In this document: one piece after another, positions 37,939 to 47,085 of the stretch | How positions within the stretch are numbered: the stretch's first letter is position 1 | Layout: each line of letters opens with the position of its first letter | Source of the DNA: Fundicoccus culcitae | GTDB lineage: Bacteria; Bacillota; Bacilli; Lactobacillales; Aerococcaceae | DNA: 64,000 nucleotides | NCBI RefSeq assembly: GCF_024661895.1 | Contig: NZ_CP102453.1 | Coordinates: 124,001 to 188,000 of the forward strand | Reading direction: 5' to 3' | Translations under genes and position numbers: made by a program | The notes under the pieces: generated by a model | Database searches by the model: none | What the model was told of the DNA's origin: nothing | What the model saw: only the letters and a program-made list of their open reading frames with translations

Positions 37939-39752
37939 TGGCTGAAAATCAACAAACTTCGTCGCCAAGAAGGGCTAAACCTAGAAATTTTTGGAAAACC
38001 ATTCGTAGATTAGTAAAATATATGTCTAGCTTGGCTTGGTGGATGTTATTAGTTATTATATTAGCCTCTGTTTCAGCGGTATTACGAGCTCAATTACCAA
38101 GAATCATGGGTGACATCACCTCCATTATTTTTGATGGCGTTAGCCAGGGTTGGCAAGGCAATGGTGATGGTTATTATCCAATCGATTTTGAAGCCGTAAC
38201 GCGAACTGTCCTGATCTTAGCGAGTTATTACGTAGCTGCTTCTATATTTAGATATTTCCAACAATTTATTACGGCTAGAATATCACAACATACCGTTTAC
38301 CGATTAAGAAGAGATATTAAAGCTAAGATGGGTCGTTTACCAATATCATATTTTGATTCAAATTCGTATGGGGATATCTTGTCAAGAGCCATTAACGATA
38401 TGGACCAAGTGGCAGGTTCCTTAGGTCAATCGTTAACTCAGTTAACCACCAGTACGGTTTCAATTATTGCGATCTTTTTTACTATGTTATATTTAAGTGG
38501 TTCTCTCGCTTTTATCGTTTTATTAATGGTTCCTTTGAATATTATTGTGATTCGTTGGGCTGCTCCTAAAGCTCAAAATCAATTTAATATTCGTCAACAA
38601 AATTTAGGGAAATTAAATGACTTTATCGAAGAAAAATATTCAGGACAAACGGTCGTTAAAATTTATAACCAAGAAAAATTTGAAGCCGGCGAATTTAGTA
38701 AACGTAGTGAAGAACTAAACGAAGCTTCATGGAAAGCAGAGTATTATTCGGGTTTGATGAATCCATTAGTTGGAACCGTTAAAGATATGATTTATGCTTT
38801 AATTGCTCTTTTTGGTGGGTTAGGTATTATCAATGGAACAACAGATATTGGGGTTGTTCAATCATTCTTGCAATATACGAATCAATTCAGTATGCCGTTT
38901 CGTGAATTAGCTAACTTAGCGAATACAATTCAAATGACAGTGGCTGCCACTGAAAGAGTCTTTGAAGTATTAGATGAAAAAGAAATGGAAAATCCTTCTG
39001 GCTTACCCGATAAAGAAGATAGTCCATATAAAGTCGAGTTTGAACATGTACAATTTGGATATAGCAAGGATAAATTATTAATGACTGACTTTAATTTACA
39101 AGTTAAAGAAGGCGAAATGATTGCTATTGTTGGTCCAACAGGTGCAGGTAAAACAACCTTGATTAATTTGTTAGAACGTTTTTATGACGTATCAGGCGGT
39201 GCCATTCGTTATGAAGGACGCGATATTCGTAATATGAGTCGTGAATCATTAAGAAGTAAGTTTTCCATGGTCTTACAAGATACCTGGTTATTTAATGGTA
39301 CCATTTGGGAAAATCTAAAATATGGTGCGCAGGCAAATATATCGGATGAAGACATATTAAAAGCGGCTAAAGCAGCCCATGTTGATGATTTTGTTCGATC
39401 TTTACCAGAAGGCTATCAAACAATGTTAACTGAAGATGGGACAAACTTATCGCAAGGACAAAGACAGCTAATAACCATTGCTAGAGCTTTTCTGCAAGAT
39501 CCAGATGTATTAATTTTAGATGAAGCTACTTCAAGCGTGGATACACGAACGGAAGTTTTAATTCAACGCGCAATGAATCGTTTATTAGAAGGCCGGACGA
39601 GTTTTGTCGTAGCCCACCGCTTGTCAACCATACGTGATGCCTCTAACATTGTTGTCATGAATCATGGTGATGTCATCGAATCAGGCAATCATGATGCGTT
39701 AATGGAACAAGATGGTTTTTATGCTCAATTATATAATGCCCAATTTGCCTAA
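37938..39752 (+). CDS. Heterodimeric multidrug ABC exporter, catalytic subunit (BmrD/LmrD-like)
   Basis: A 604-residue half transporter with an N-terminal cytosolic extension, six membrane segments (about 35-330) and an ATPase domain. Walker A GPTGAGKTT, Walker B VLILDEATSSVD and the switch His (VVAHRLSTI) are canonical, while the signature is LSQGQ instead of LSGGQ. With its partner this gives one full site (these Walker motifs and the partner's FSGGQ) and one degenerate site, exactly as expected for the BmrCD/LmrCD class. It is closed by the strong terminator at 39779-39855. Confidence 0.9.
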   Translation: MAENQQTSSPRRAKPRNFWKTIRRLVKYMSSLAWWMLLVIILASVSAVLRAQLPRIMGDITSIIFDGVSQGWQGNGDGYYPIDFEAVTRTVLILASYYVAASIFRYFQQFITARISQHTVYRLRRDIKAKMGRLPISYFDSNSYGDILSRAINDMDQVAGSLGQSLTQLTTSTVSIIAIFFTMLYLSGSLAFIVLLMVPLNIIVIRWAAPKAQNQFNIRQQNLGKLNDFIEEKYSGQTVVKIYNQEKFEAGEFSKRSEELNEASWKAEYYSGLMNPLVGTVKDMIYALIALFGGLGIINGTTDIGVVQSFLQYTNQFSMPFRELANLANTIQMTVAATERVFEVLDEKEMENPSGLPDKEDSPYKVEFEHVQFGYSKDKLLMTDFNLQVKEGEMIAIVGPTGAGKTTLINLLERFYDVSGGAIRYEGRDIRNMSRESLRSKFSMVLQDTWLFNGTIWENLKYGAQANISDEDILKAAKAAHVDDFVRSLPEGYQTMLTEDGTNLSQGQRQLITIARAFLQDPDVLILDEATSSVDTRTEVLIQRAMNRLLEGRTSFVVAHRLSTIRDASNIVVMNHGDVIESGNHDALMEQDGFYAQLYNAQFA

Positions 39753-39778
39753 GTAGTGTAAATTTAAAATAAATTCAA

Positions 39779-39855
39779 AAATCCGAACGTTCAATGATAG
39801 CGTTAAAGGACGAGGCTCAAGCCCGTTCTACTATCATTGAACGTTCGGATTTTTT
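39779..39855. terminator. Long bidirectional terminator between the ABC operon and kup
   Basis: Perfect 22-base arms (AAATCCGAACGTTCAATGAT plus AG, and their complement at 39831-39852) enclose a 30-base loop that has its own short GGCT/AGCC stem. A and T runs flank the arms. The genes are convergent. Confidence 0.88.
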
Positions 39856-39880
39856 ACTTGCATTTTAGTGTAAATGTATC

Positions 39881-41881
39881 TTAAACATGTTCTCTTTCAA
39901 CTAAATGTGTTTTACGTACTTCACCAATATATAACGGGATTGTTTCATATTGTACTTCACTGTATTCTAAACCAAACCAATGATCCAATGAAAGGGTATG
40001 ACGCTTAATGAACAACTTAATTTGCATCACTTGTTTGTCGAGTTTAGAAAGAACCGTTGTTTGTGACAATGATTCTTGAATAATAACAAATTGGAAATCG
40101 CCCACTTGACGGTTAGGTGTTATAGAGTAACGTTGCGGTTGCTTAGGAATCCGTCCTTCTTTCATTAAATCATGGATAATTTGACGAATATAGATATTGA
40201 CTTCTTGAGGAACTCTAAAACCAAGGTAAAATTTGACCATGACAATATAATCCGTCCCGAGCGTATCGACTTCAAATTCTTGCGTATAAGGGGTATCAGT
40301 CACCTCGACGTTAACAAACCAATAGACTTTTGCCTTTTTTGGACTTTTATCCAAAATAGAATAAATAAATTGACGACCAATCAAATTATTTTCTATACTT
40401 GGCACAAGAAAAACAATGTTGGTTTGTGTTAATGGTAGCGAATCATCGTCATGTAAAGCATCAATTTGATCAAGATACTCACGTATATCGACATTGACGG
40501 CAGCTTTTTCTTTTATTTCATTACCTTTTTGCCAAATGACCATAATGAACAAAATAATTAAAGCCATTAAGACCGCTACAAAGCCACCGTGGAAAAATTT
40601 AACGATACTCGTTAAGAAAAAGACACTTTCAACAACAGCAAAAAATAAGGTTAAAACATGCGCGAAGATTTTTGAATAACCCTTTTGAATGAGGTATTCA
40701 TGCAATAACAAAGTCGTCATTAGCATCGTGACCGTAATAGCTAAACCATAAGCAGCTTCCATGTTACTTGATGTTCTAAAAGTAATAACAATCATTGAAC
40801 ACACAATCCATAAAATAAAATTCACAACCGGAATATACATTTGTCCAATACTTGAACCCGGGTATAAAATATGCAACCGTGGTAACAATTTTAATTTAAT
40901 CGCTTCGGAAACTAAGGTAAATGATCCGGATAATAAGGCTTGTGAGGCAATAATGGCTGCAACAGTGGTAAAAATAACACCAGCTAACATCCAACTATCA
41001 GGCAACATATTAAAGAAGGGGTTTAATTGTTCGACCTTTAAATAATTAACATCATCTTTAACACGGAGGATCCATGCTGCTTGACCTAAATAATTTAGGG
41101 TCAAACAAATTTTTATATATGGCCAACTAAAACGAATATTTTGTTTGCCAACATGCCCCATGTCTGAATAGAGTGCTTCCGCACCCGTTGTTGCTAAAAA
41201 AACATTCCCTAAAATAAATATCCCTAAATGATTTTCGGCACTAAATAAGATTTTAAAGGCATACACAGGATTTAAAGCGCGAATAACCGACAAATCTTGA
41301 CTGAAATTCAACAAACCAGCGACAGCTAAGAAAGTAAACCAAATTAGCATGATTGGACCGAAAGCCTTACCGACTTTTTCTGTACCAAAGCGTTGTATGG
41401 AAAATAAAATTAGCAAAATAAGTAATGTAATGATAATAATCGTGTTTTGGTTGTTTCCAAATCGCTGATAAAATGACGGAATATCTCTTAGTCCTTCAAC
41501 AGCTGTCGTAACCGTAACCGCTGGTGTTAAAACACCATCGGCTAATAGGGCTGAACCACCAACCATAGCAGGAATAATTAAATACTTTGAACCTTTTCGT
41601 ACCAAAGTATATAAAGAGAATATCCCTCCCTCGCCATGATTATCCGCATTTAAAGCAATAACAACATATTTTATTGTGGTTAATAACGTTAAAGTCCAAA
41701 AAATAAGTGAAACAGCCCCTAAGATAAAATCAGTTGAGACGGAGGCTAAACCACCATTTCCTGCAATAATCGCCTTCATAACATATAAAGGACTTGTACC
41801 AATATCTCCATAAACTACGCCCATCGCAACTAATAAACCACCTAATGATAATTGATTATGTCTTTGTTCATTCTTTTCCAT
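39881..41881 (-). CDS. kup: Potassium uptake protein Kup
   Basis: A 666-residue proton-coupled potassium transporter of the KUP/HAK/KT family. The N-terminal LGALGVVYGDIGTSPLY motif (here LLVAMGVVYGDIGTSPLYVMKA), about 12 membrane segments in residues 15-450 and a cytosolic C-terminal domain are present. I start at the second ATG (41881), because GGAGG lies seven bases before it and inside the longer alternative beginning at 41893. It is monocistronic. No ydaO-type c-di-AMP riboswitch is seen upstream. Confidence 0.95.
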   Translation of the reverse strand: MEKNEQRHNQLSLGGLLVAMGVVYGDIGTSPLYVMKAIIAGNGGLASVSTDFILGAVSLIFWTLTLLTTIKYVVIALNADNHGEGGIFSLYTLVRKGSKYLIIPAMVGGSALLADGVLTPAVTVTTAVEGLRDIPSFYQRFGNNQNTIIIITLLILLILFSIQRFGTEKVGKAFGPIMLIWFTFLAVAGLLNFSQDLSVIRALNPVYAFKILFSAENHLGIFILGNVFLATTGAEALYSDMGHVGKQNIRFSWPYIKICLTLNYLGQAAWILRVKDDVNYLKVEQLNPFFNMLPDSWMLAGVIFTTVAAIIASQALLSGSFTLVSEAIKLKLLPRLHILYPGSSIGQMYIPVVNFILWIVCSMIVITFRTSSNMEAAYGLAITVTMLMTTLLLHEYLIQKGYSKIFAHVLTLFFAVVESVFFLTSIVKFFHGGFVAVLMALIILFIMVIWQKGNEIKEKAAVNVDIREYLDQIDALHDDDSLPLTQTNIVFLVPSIENNLIGRQFIYSILDKSPKKAKVYWFVNVEVTDTPYTQEFEVDTLGTDYIVMVKFYLGFRVPQEVNIYIRQIIHDLMKEGRIPKQPQRYSITPNRQVGDFQFVIIQESLSQTTVLSKLDKQVMQIKLFIKRHTLSLDHWFGLEYSEVQYETIPLYIGEVRKTHLVEREHV

Positions 41882-42135
41882 TTTATCCTCCATTAATTAA
41901 ATGAACTATTGTAAAATAGGTGATAAATATTTCCTTTATCGCGAATTTAGCAACAGAATGATTATGAACCTTTTTTTAAAAGAATCAAGTAGGTTATCCT
42001 CAATAAAACGCTTTATTTAAAAATAAATATCTCTATTTTCCATTAGCTCAATTTATTGATACAATGAAGGTATGAGAGAGTGGGTCATGTTAATTGCTAG
42101 AAACTGTTTGAATTTATACGAAAGGCGTTTTATAT

Positions 42136-42996
42136 ATGGAATCTATCACTGTTGATTATGTAAAAAGATATTTACCAGTCAGAACAAGCGATGCACATAA
42201 GGGAAATTTTGGACGCGTTTTATGTATTGGTGGCAATGCTCAAATGGGTGGAGCCATTATTCTGACTTCATCAGCTGCCTTATATTCTGGCGCTGGTTTA
42301 ATTACTGTGGCAACGGATCCAGTTAATCGAAGTAGTTTGCATGCTAGAACACCAGAAGTCATGTTCAGTGAGATGTATGATTATAGTCTACTAAAAAAGA
42401 TGATACCCAAGATGGATGTAGTAGTGATTGGACCCGGTTTAGGCAGAGATCAAGTAGCAATGTCAGTCTTTAAAAATGTGATTAATTCAATCGGAAGCGA
42501 TCAACCTTTGATTATAGATGCGGATGCTATTTATTTATTTGGTCAGTACTTAAATACTTATCCAGCTAATAAACATAAAAAAATAATACTAACCCCACAT
42601 TTAGGTGAATGGGAAAATTTAAGTGGTCTGAATGCGCAAACGGAAAATCCCGACCTAAATCGTCAAAAAGTGGATCAATTAGGAGTGACCCTTGTTCTTA
42701 AAAAAGCGCGAACTGAAATATACTATCAAGATAGTCAATGGAAAAATACTAGCGGGAATCCTTCAATGGCAACCGGTGGAATGGGGGACACTTTGGCAGG
42801 TATGATAGCAGGCTTTTTAGGACAATATGCTGATGCAAAAATAGGCATTAATAGTGCGGTGTTTTTGCATAGTTACATTGCAGATCAATTGGCAAAGACC
42901 CATTATGTCACTTTACCTAGTCAAATTATTAAAGCCATTCCATCCATGATGCAAAGGCTAAGCACTGACAATAGGGAGGATGCTGTGGATGCTTAA
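42136..42996 (+). CDS. nnrD: ADP/ATP-dependent NAD(P)H-hydrate dehydratase
   Basis: A 286-residue ribokinase-like enzyme that repairs hydrated NAD(P)H. Typical segments are KGNFGRVLCIGGNAQMGGA at the N-terminus, VVIGPGLGRD, LIIDADA, ILTPHLGEW and the catalytic SGNPSMATGGMGDTLAGMIAGFL. It lacks the NnrE epimerase domain of the fused form. The AlkD-like gene starts inside its last codons. Confidence 0.93.
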   Translation: MESITVDYVKRYLPVRTSDAHKGNFGRVLCIGGNAQMGGAIILTSSAALYSGAGLITVATDPVNRSSLHARTPEVMFSEMYDYSLLKKMIPKMDVVVIGPGLGRDQVAMSVFKNVINSIGSDQPLIIDADAIYLFGQYLNTYPANKHKKIILTPHLGEWENLSGLNAQTENPDLNRQKVDQLGVTLVLKKARTEIYYQDSQWKNTSGNPSMATGGMGDTLAGMIAGFLGQYADAKIGINSAVFLHSYIADQLAKTHYVTLPSQIIKAIPSMMQRLSTDNREDAVDA

Positions 42997-43669
42997 CGAG
43001 ATTTTTGATATCTTGCCAAGAGCAGCAAATCAAGACAACAAAATGGCGATGGAAAAATATATGCGCAATCAATTTGAATTTTTGGGTATAAAAACGCCTG
43101 AAAGACGACACATAACCCAACCCTTTTTTAAAGAAGCTAAACAGACTGCTAAATCAACCGTTGTAAAAGCAGATGTCATTAAATGGAAATTTGTCGATAA
43201 TTGTTGGAAAAGGTCTGAACGCGAATATCAGATGGTTGCTATCGATTATTTGAATTCGTTAAAAGAGTATTTGTCTATAGAGGATTTAAATAAATTGTTG
43301 ACGTTAATAACCACTAAATCATGGTGGGATTCAGTAGATTCGTTAGCCAAAATTGTCGGATCGATTTTTATAAACAAAGAAGCTAATCATGACATCATGC
43401 TTGATTGGAGTACAAATGATAATTTATGGATAAGAAGAACAGCTATTTTACATCAATTAGGTTATAAAGAAAGGACACAAACAGATGTTTTAGCGGTTAT
43501 TCTAACGAACAACTTTGGAAGCAATGAGTTTTTCATTAATAAAGCGATTGGATGGGCTCTAAGAGATTACGCCAAGTCCAACCCCACTTGGGTAATGTCT
43601 TTTCTTGAAAGCAATCAAAAACAAATGAGTACTTTAAGTTGGCGCGAGGCGACCAAACATCTCAATTAA
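42989..43669 (+). CDS. DNA alkylation repair protein (AlkD/DUF1028-like HEAT repeat)
   Basis: A 226-residue helical protein of the AlkD family of HEAT-like DNA glycosylases. Motifs seen are YMRNQFEFLGIKTPERR near the N-terminus, WWDSVDSLA and the C-terminal FFINKAIGWALRDYAKSNPTWV, which hold the tryptophans and aspartate that bind alkylated purines. I start at 42989, eight bases after GGAGGA; an in-frame ATG at 42980 lies in that site. It overlaps nnrD by eight bases, so the two are coexpressed. Confidence 0.88.
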   Translation: MLNEIFDILPRAANQDNKMAMEKYMRNQFEFLGIKTPERRHITQPFFKEAKQTAKSTVVKADVIKWKFVDNCWKRSEREYQMVAIDYLNSLKEYLSIEDLNKLLTLITTKSWWDSVDSLAKIVGSIFINKEANHDIMLDWSTNDNLWIRRTAILHQLGYKERTQTDVLAVILTNNFGSNEFFINKAIGWALRDYAKSNPTWVMSFLESNQKQMSTLSWREATKHLN

Positions 43670-43680
43670 GGAGGGAACCC

Positions 43681-44412
43681 ATGACAGAACACTTAAAAGT
43701 CGTTATTGTTGATGATGAACAAAGGCAATTGGATCACATGCAAAACCTCTTGAATCAAAGCGCCAAACAATTAAAGATAACGATTGACATCGATCAATAT
43801 ACCAGTGGTGAAGCCTTTCTGTTTGCTCTGGAAGATCATTTAGATTGGCAAATAGCCTTTTTAGACATTGAAATGAAAGCCGTAAATGGTATGGAAGTTG
43901 CTAAAATTATTCGTGAAAAAGCCCCTCAATTAGCCTTAGTATTTGCAACAGGTTATGCAGAGTATGCCATTGAAGGCTATGAAGTCCAAGCATTGGCTTA
44001 TTTATTGAAACCAATAAAAGTCGAAAAAGTCCAAGTTGTGATTGAACGTTTTCTCGCCATCCAACCCGAAGAAGAACCTTCCATCATCATTGAATCACAA
44101 GGCAAGCATGTTCGCCTCTTACTTAATCAAATCGTTTATGTCGAAGCGAACCAACGTGAATTATCCATAATAACAAACGAAGAAAGCTACTCAATTAAGC
44201 AAAGTTTGACTGAATTTTCAAAGTCACTCGATCATCGGTTTATCCAGACACATCGATCATATATCGTAAATTTACAATACGTGAACCAAATACTTACACA
44301 AGATATCACATTAACCAATGGAATGTGTATTCCCTTGTCAAGAAGGAAAGCCAAAACAGTACAAAAAGCATTTATTGATTACTATAAAGGGTCGGTGTTT
44401 TATAATGGATAA
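43681..44412 (+). CDS. LytTR-family response regulator
   Basis: A 243-residue regulator. The receiver domain (1-120) has the acidic pair VVIVDDEQ, the phosphorylated Asp in FLDIEMKAVNGME and the conserved Lys in LLKPI. The LytTR DNA-binding domain (about 140-240) contains YVEANQRELSI, FIQTHRSYIVNLQYV and PLSRRKAK, as in AgrA, ComE and BlpR. AAGGAGGG precedes the ATG at 43681. The GHKL kinase gene downstream overlaps by eight bases. A LytTR-type repeat lies before the ABC genes that follow. Confidence 0.92.
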   Translation: MTEHLKVVIVDDEQRQLDHMQNLLNQSAKQLKITIDIDQYTSGEAFLFALEDHLDWQIAFLDIEMKAVNGMEVAKIIREKAPQLALVFATGYAEYAIEGYEVQALAYLLKPIKVEKVQVVIERFLAIQPEEEPSIIIESQGKHVRLLLNQIVYVEANQRELSIITNEESYSIKQSLTEFSKSLDHRFIQTHRSYIVNLQYVNQILTQDITLTNGMCIPLSRRKAKTVQKAFIDYYKGSVFYNG

Positions 44413-45139
44413 TCTTATCTTAATTATTATTTTAGCCCTTATCATTATTAGTGGACTTATTGGAATTATTCTTCATCAAAAGAAAGAAATAGCCTTCCAC
44501 AAATTACAGCAAACAGAGTTGGATCAATACGCCACTGAAGTTGAATTAGTATACAGCCAATTACGTGGTATTCGTCATGATTACCGCAATCATTTACAAG
44601 TTATGGATGTCTTTGTTGAATCTGAGCAATTTGATTTATTAAGAGACTATATTTCACAACTTAATAATGAGTTAAATCAAGTTGATACCATTATTCGAAC
44701 GGGCAATACGCTGATTGATGCTTTAGTCAATACCAAATTATCGATTGCTAAAAATAATGGGATTACGCTAGATGCTACCGCAATTGCACCGCAGCATCTA
44801 CCAATTCAAAACGTTGATTTAGCGGTTATTATTGGTAATGTTCTATCCAATGCTATCGAAGCAACTACACGGCAACTTAAAAAAAATAGTGAATCTCAAC
44901 CTTTTATCAGGTTTTATTTGGCTCCCATGCAAAAAAATCTTTATATTAGTGTCAGTAATACGATGGATAAAAACCCTCAAAACAACTTCATGTCTCTCAA
45001 AGCTCCAAACCGACAAGGATATGGTATTCGCCGTATCGACCAAACAGTGAATAAATACCAAGGACATGTCAATCGCCAATGGGAAGAGGGGATTTTTGTC
45101 ACAGAAATAACCATCCCTTTAATTGATAACCCTGAATAA
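44405..45139 (+). CDS. GHKL-domain sensor histidine kinase (AgrC/ComD class) with a minimal sensor
   Basis: A 244-residue kinase. One membrane segment (residues 3-23) and a short coiled stretch are followed by the histidine region RGIRHDYRNHLQ (His58) and a GHKL ATPase domain with NVLSNAIEA and GYGIRRI. Relatives such as AgrC and ComD have five to seven membrane segments; this one has no room for a classic sensor. It overlaps the regulator gene, so the two form one system. It ends in a terminator. Confidence 0.88.
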   Translation: MDNLILIIILALIIISGLIGIILHQKKEIAFHKLQQTELDQYATEVELVYSQLRGIRHDYRNHLQVMDVFVESEQFDLLRDYISQLNNELNQVDTIIRTGNTLIDALVNTKLSIAKNNGITLDATAIAPQHLPIQNVDLAVIIGNVLSNAIEATTRQLKKNSESQPFIRFYLAPMQKNLYISVSNTMDKNPQNNFMSLKAPNRQGYGIRRIDQTVNKYQGHVNRQWEEGIFVTEITIPLIDNPE

Positions 45140-45175
45140 AACCTCTGTTGTTAAAGTAGATGCAACAGAGGTTTT
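45138..45175 (+). terminator. Terminator after the histidine kinase gene
   Basis: AAACCTCTGTTG pairs perfectly with CAACAGAGGTTT, followed by TACC; the T run is short, so it may be leaky. Confidence 0.75.
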
Positions 45176-45196
45176 ACCTTTGAAGTCAAAATCTTG

Positions 45197-45225
45197 ACCG
45201 TTTATGCTAAAACACTAACTTTTAG
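45197..45225 (+). promoter_or_regulatory. LytTR-type direct repeat before the ABC pair
   Basis: ACCGTTTAT (45197-45205) fits the LytTR half-site WMMGTTNRK at all positions, and AACTTTTAG (45217-45225) at eight of nine. The half-sites are 20 bases apart start to start, as for AgrA/ComE-type operators. A possible -10 (TATGAT, 45238-45243) follows. Confidence 0.5.
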
Positions 45226-45261
45226 ACAAATATCCCTTATGATAGATGTGAGGTGAAAGAT

Positions 45262-47085
45262 ATGAAGCAACGAGGATATTACTTGAAATTACTGATTCAG
45301 GAAATTACTGCCTATAAAAAAACGATTTGGTTGTGGATGGCAATTAGAGTAATTGTTAAAACAATCTTACCCTTTAGTCGTGTATTAATGTCGGCTTTAG
45401 TGATTGAATGGTTATTAACGGGTATTGAAATTGAACAATTTTTATGGCAATTAACTATTGGCATTATTTTAATTTGTTTCTTGGAAGTGATTGATAAGCG
45501 TTTGTCATTCTATTTCGAGACGGAATCAGATATCTTCCGTATAAAAATAGTGACAAAAATTACCAGTCAAATTTTATTTTTGGATTATCCAAACATACAA
45601 TCAGAAGAAGGACAAAAAATGTATGCTGAAGCTTTGGGCTTGGCTGGCAGTCCGGCTCAATTGTTTGGACGAATTATTAATGATTTAATGGATTTAGCTA
45701 GTGCAGTGATTGGCATAATCATGTATGCCACCTTAATTTTACAAGTTGATGGGATATTTATTTTAATCATTGCTGTAATGATTATTGGTTTACTTATTTT
45801 TAAAGGACAACAAAAAAAAATAAATCAATCAATTAGTGAAAAACAGGCTGAAAATAATAAACAAAATAGTTATTTACGTCGTATTTATGGTGATTTACGT
45901 TTAGCAAAGGATATCCGTCTATATCAAATGCATGATTGGTTTATAGAAATAAAAACACAAATTACCGATGCGTATGTCGAAATCATGCGTCCAAAAAATA
46001 AAGTTCAATTTTTTGAAAATACCTATTTAGCAATAGGAACAATTATTTTAACGGCATTAGCTTATATATTAAGTATTCAGCAAATTGAATCAGGTATTTT
46101 GAATGTTAGTGGCTTTGTTGTGTATGTGGGGGCTATCACTCTGTTAGCTTCAACCATTACCGAAGGTATTAATGACTTAGCTGAAATGGATCGTAATTTG
46201 CAAGAAGTAAGATATTATGATGATTTTATGCATCAAAATCAAGTCTTTAACCATGGTGAAGGGATGGCGCTACCTACAGAAAATATCCGAATTGAATTAA
46301 AAAATGTGACTTATACTTATCCCAACCAAAAAGAACCCGCTTTACGCAATATTAGTATGGTGCTTAATCCACTAGAGAAGGTGGCCATTGTAGGAGAAAA
46401 TGGCGCAGGAAAATCCACTTTGGTTAAATTAATTTGTGGTTTGTTACTACCCGATTCAGGCGAAATCTTGCTTAATGGTCATCATCAAAATGAATATAAT
46501 ATTTTTGACTATTACCAATTATTTTCGACGGTTTTTCAAGATAGCTTCTTGTTAACCTATACCATTAAAGAAACAATTATCCAGGGATTACCCTATGACG
46601 AGGGACATTATCAGTCAGTTCTGAAACATAGCGGCGTCGATAAAATGGTTAATCAATTCAAAATGGGTGATGAAACAAAAATTGTTAAAGCTGTCGATAA
46701 TGATGCGATACAGTTGTCAGGTGGTCAATTGCAAAAATTAAAGTTGGCACAAGCACTGTATAAAAATGGACCTGTCTTAATTCTCGATGAACCAACGGCA
46801 GCGCTCGACCCATTGTCTGAACATGAAGTATATCAAGATTATTTGCATTTTTCTGAAAATAAATTATCATTATTTATTTCGCATCGTTTAGCTTCGACCC
46901 GTTTTTGTGATCGGATTATTTATTTAAGGGATGGGGCGATTGTAGAGGTAGGTTCTCATGATCAATTGATTGCTCTAAAAGGACAATATTACACGCTTTA
47001 TGAAGCTCAAGCACACTATTATCGTGATAATATAGATGATTCCCAAGCTGGCGAAGAGGTTATTGAAGTCGGAGGTGTGATATAA
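45262..47085 (+). CDS. ABC exporter half-transporter (first of pair)
   Basis: A 607-residue protein with a six-segment membrane domain (about 1-310) and a complete ATPase domain: Walker A GENGAGKST, the Q-loop region LFSTVFQDSFLLTY, signature LSGGQLQKLKLAQAL, Walker B VLILDEPTAALD and switch His in LFISHRLAS. I start at 45262, six bases after AGGTGA; a GTG at 45253 lies in that site. The style is that of paired exporters found next to LytTR/GHKL systems in Firmicutes and often used for peptides. The substrate is unknown. Confidence 0.85.
   Translation: MKQRGYYLKLLIQEITAYKKTIWLWMAIRVIVKTILPFSRVLMSALVIEWLLTGIEIEQFLWQLTIGIILICFLEVIDKRLSFYFETESDIFRIKIVTKITSQILFLDYPNIQSEEGQKMYAEALGLAGSPAQLFGRIINDLMDLASAVIGIIMYATLILQVDGIFILIIAVMIIGLLIFKGQQKKINQSISEKQAENNKQNSYLRRIYGDLRLAKDIRLYQMHDWFIEIKTQITDAYVEIMRPKNKVQFFENTYLAIGTIILTALAYILSIQQIESGILNVSGFVVYVGAITLLASTITEGINDLAEMDRNLQEVRYYDDFMHQNQVFNHGEGMALPTENIRIELKNVTYTYPNQKEPALRNISMVLNPLEKVAIVGENGAGKSTLVKLICGLLLPDSGEILLNGHHQNEYNIFDYYQLFSTVFQDSFLLTYTIKETIIQGLPYDEGHYQSVLKHSGVDKMVNQFKMGDETKIVKAVDNDAIQLSGGQLQKLKLAQALYKNGPVLILDEPTAALDPLSEHEVYQDYLHFSENKLSLFISHRLASTRFCDRIIYLRDGAIVEVGSHDQLIALKGQYYTLYEAQAHYYRDNIDDSQAGEEVIEVGGVI

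Noticed and set aside
41894-42060. ydaO-type c-di-AMP riboswitch before kup
   Set aside because: No conserved purine-rich core or long paired leader is seen on the minus strand; only AT-rich promoter-like sequence.
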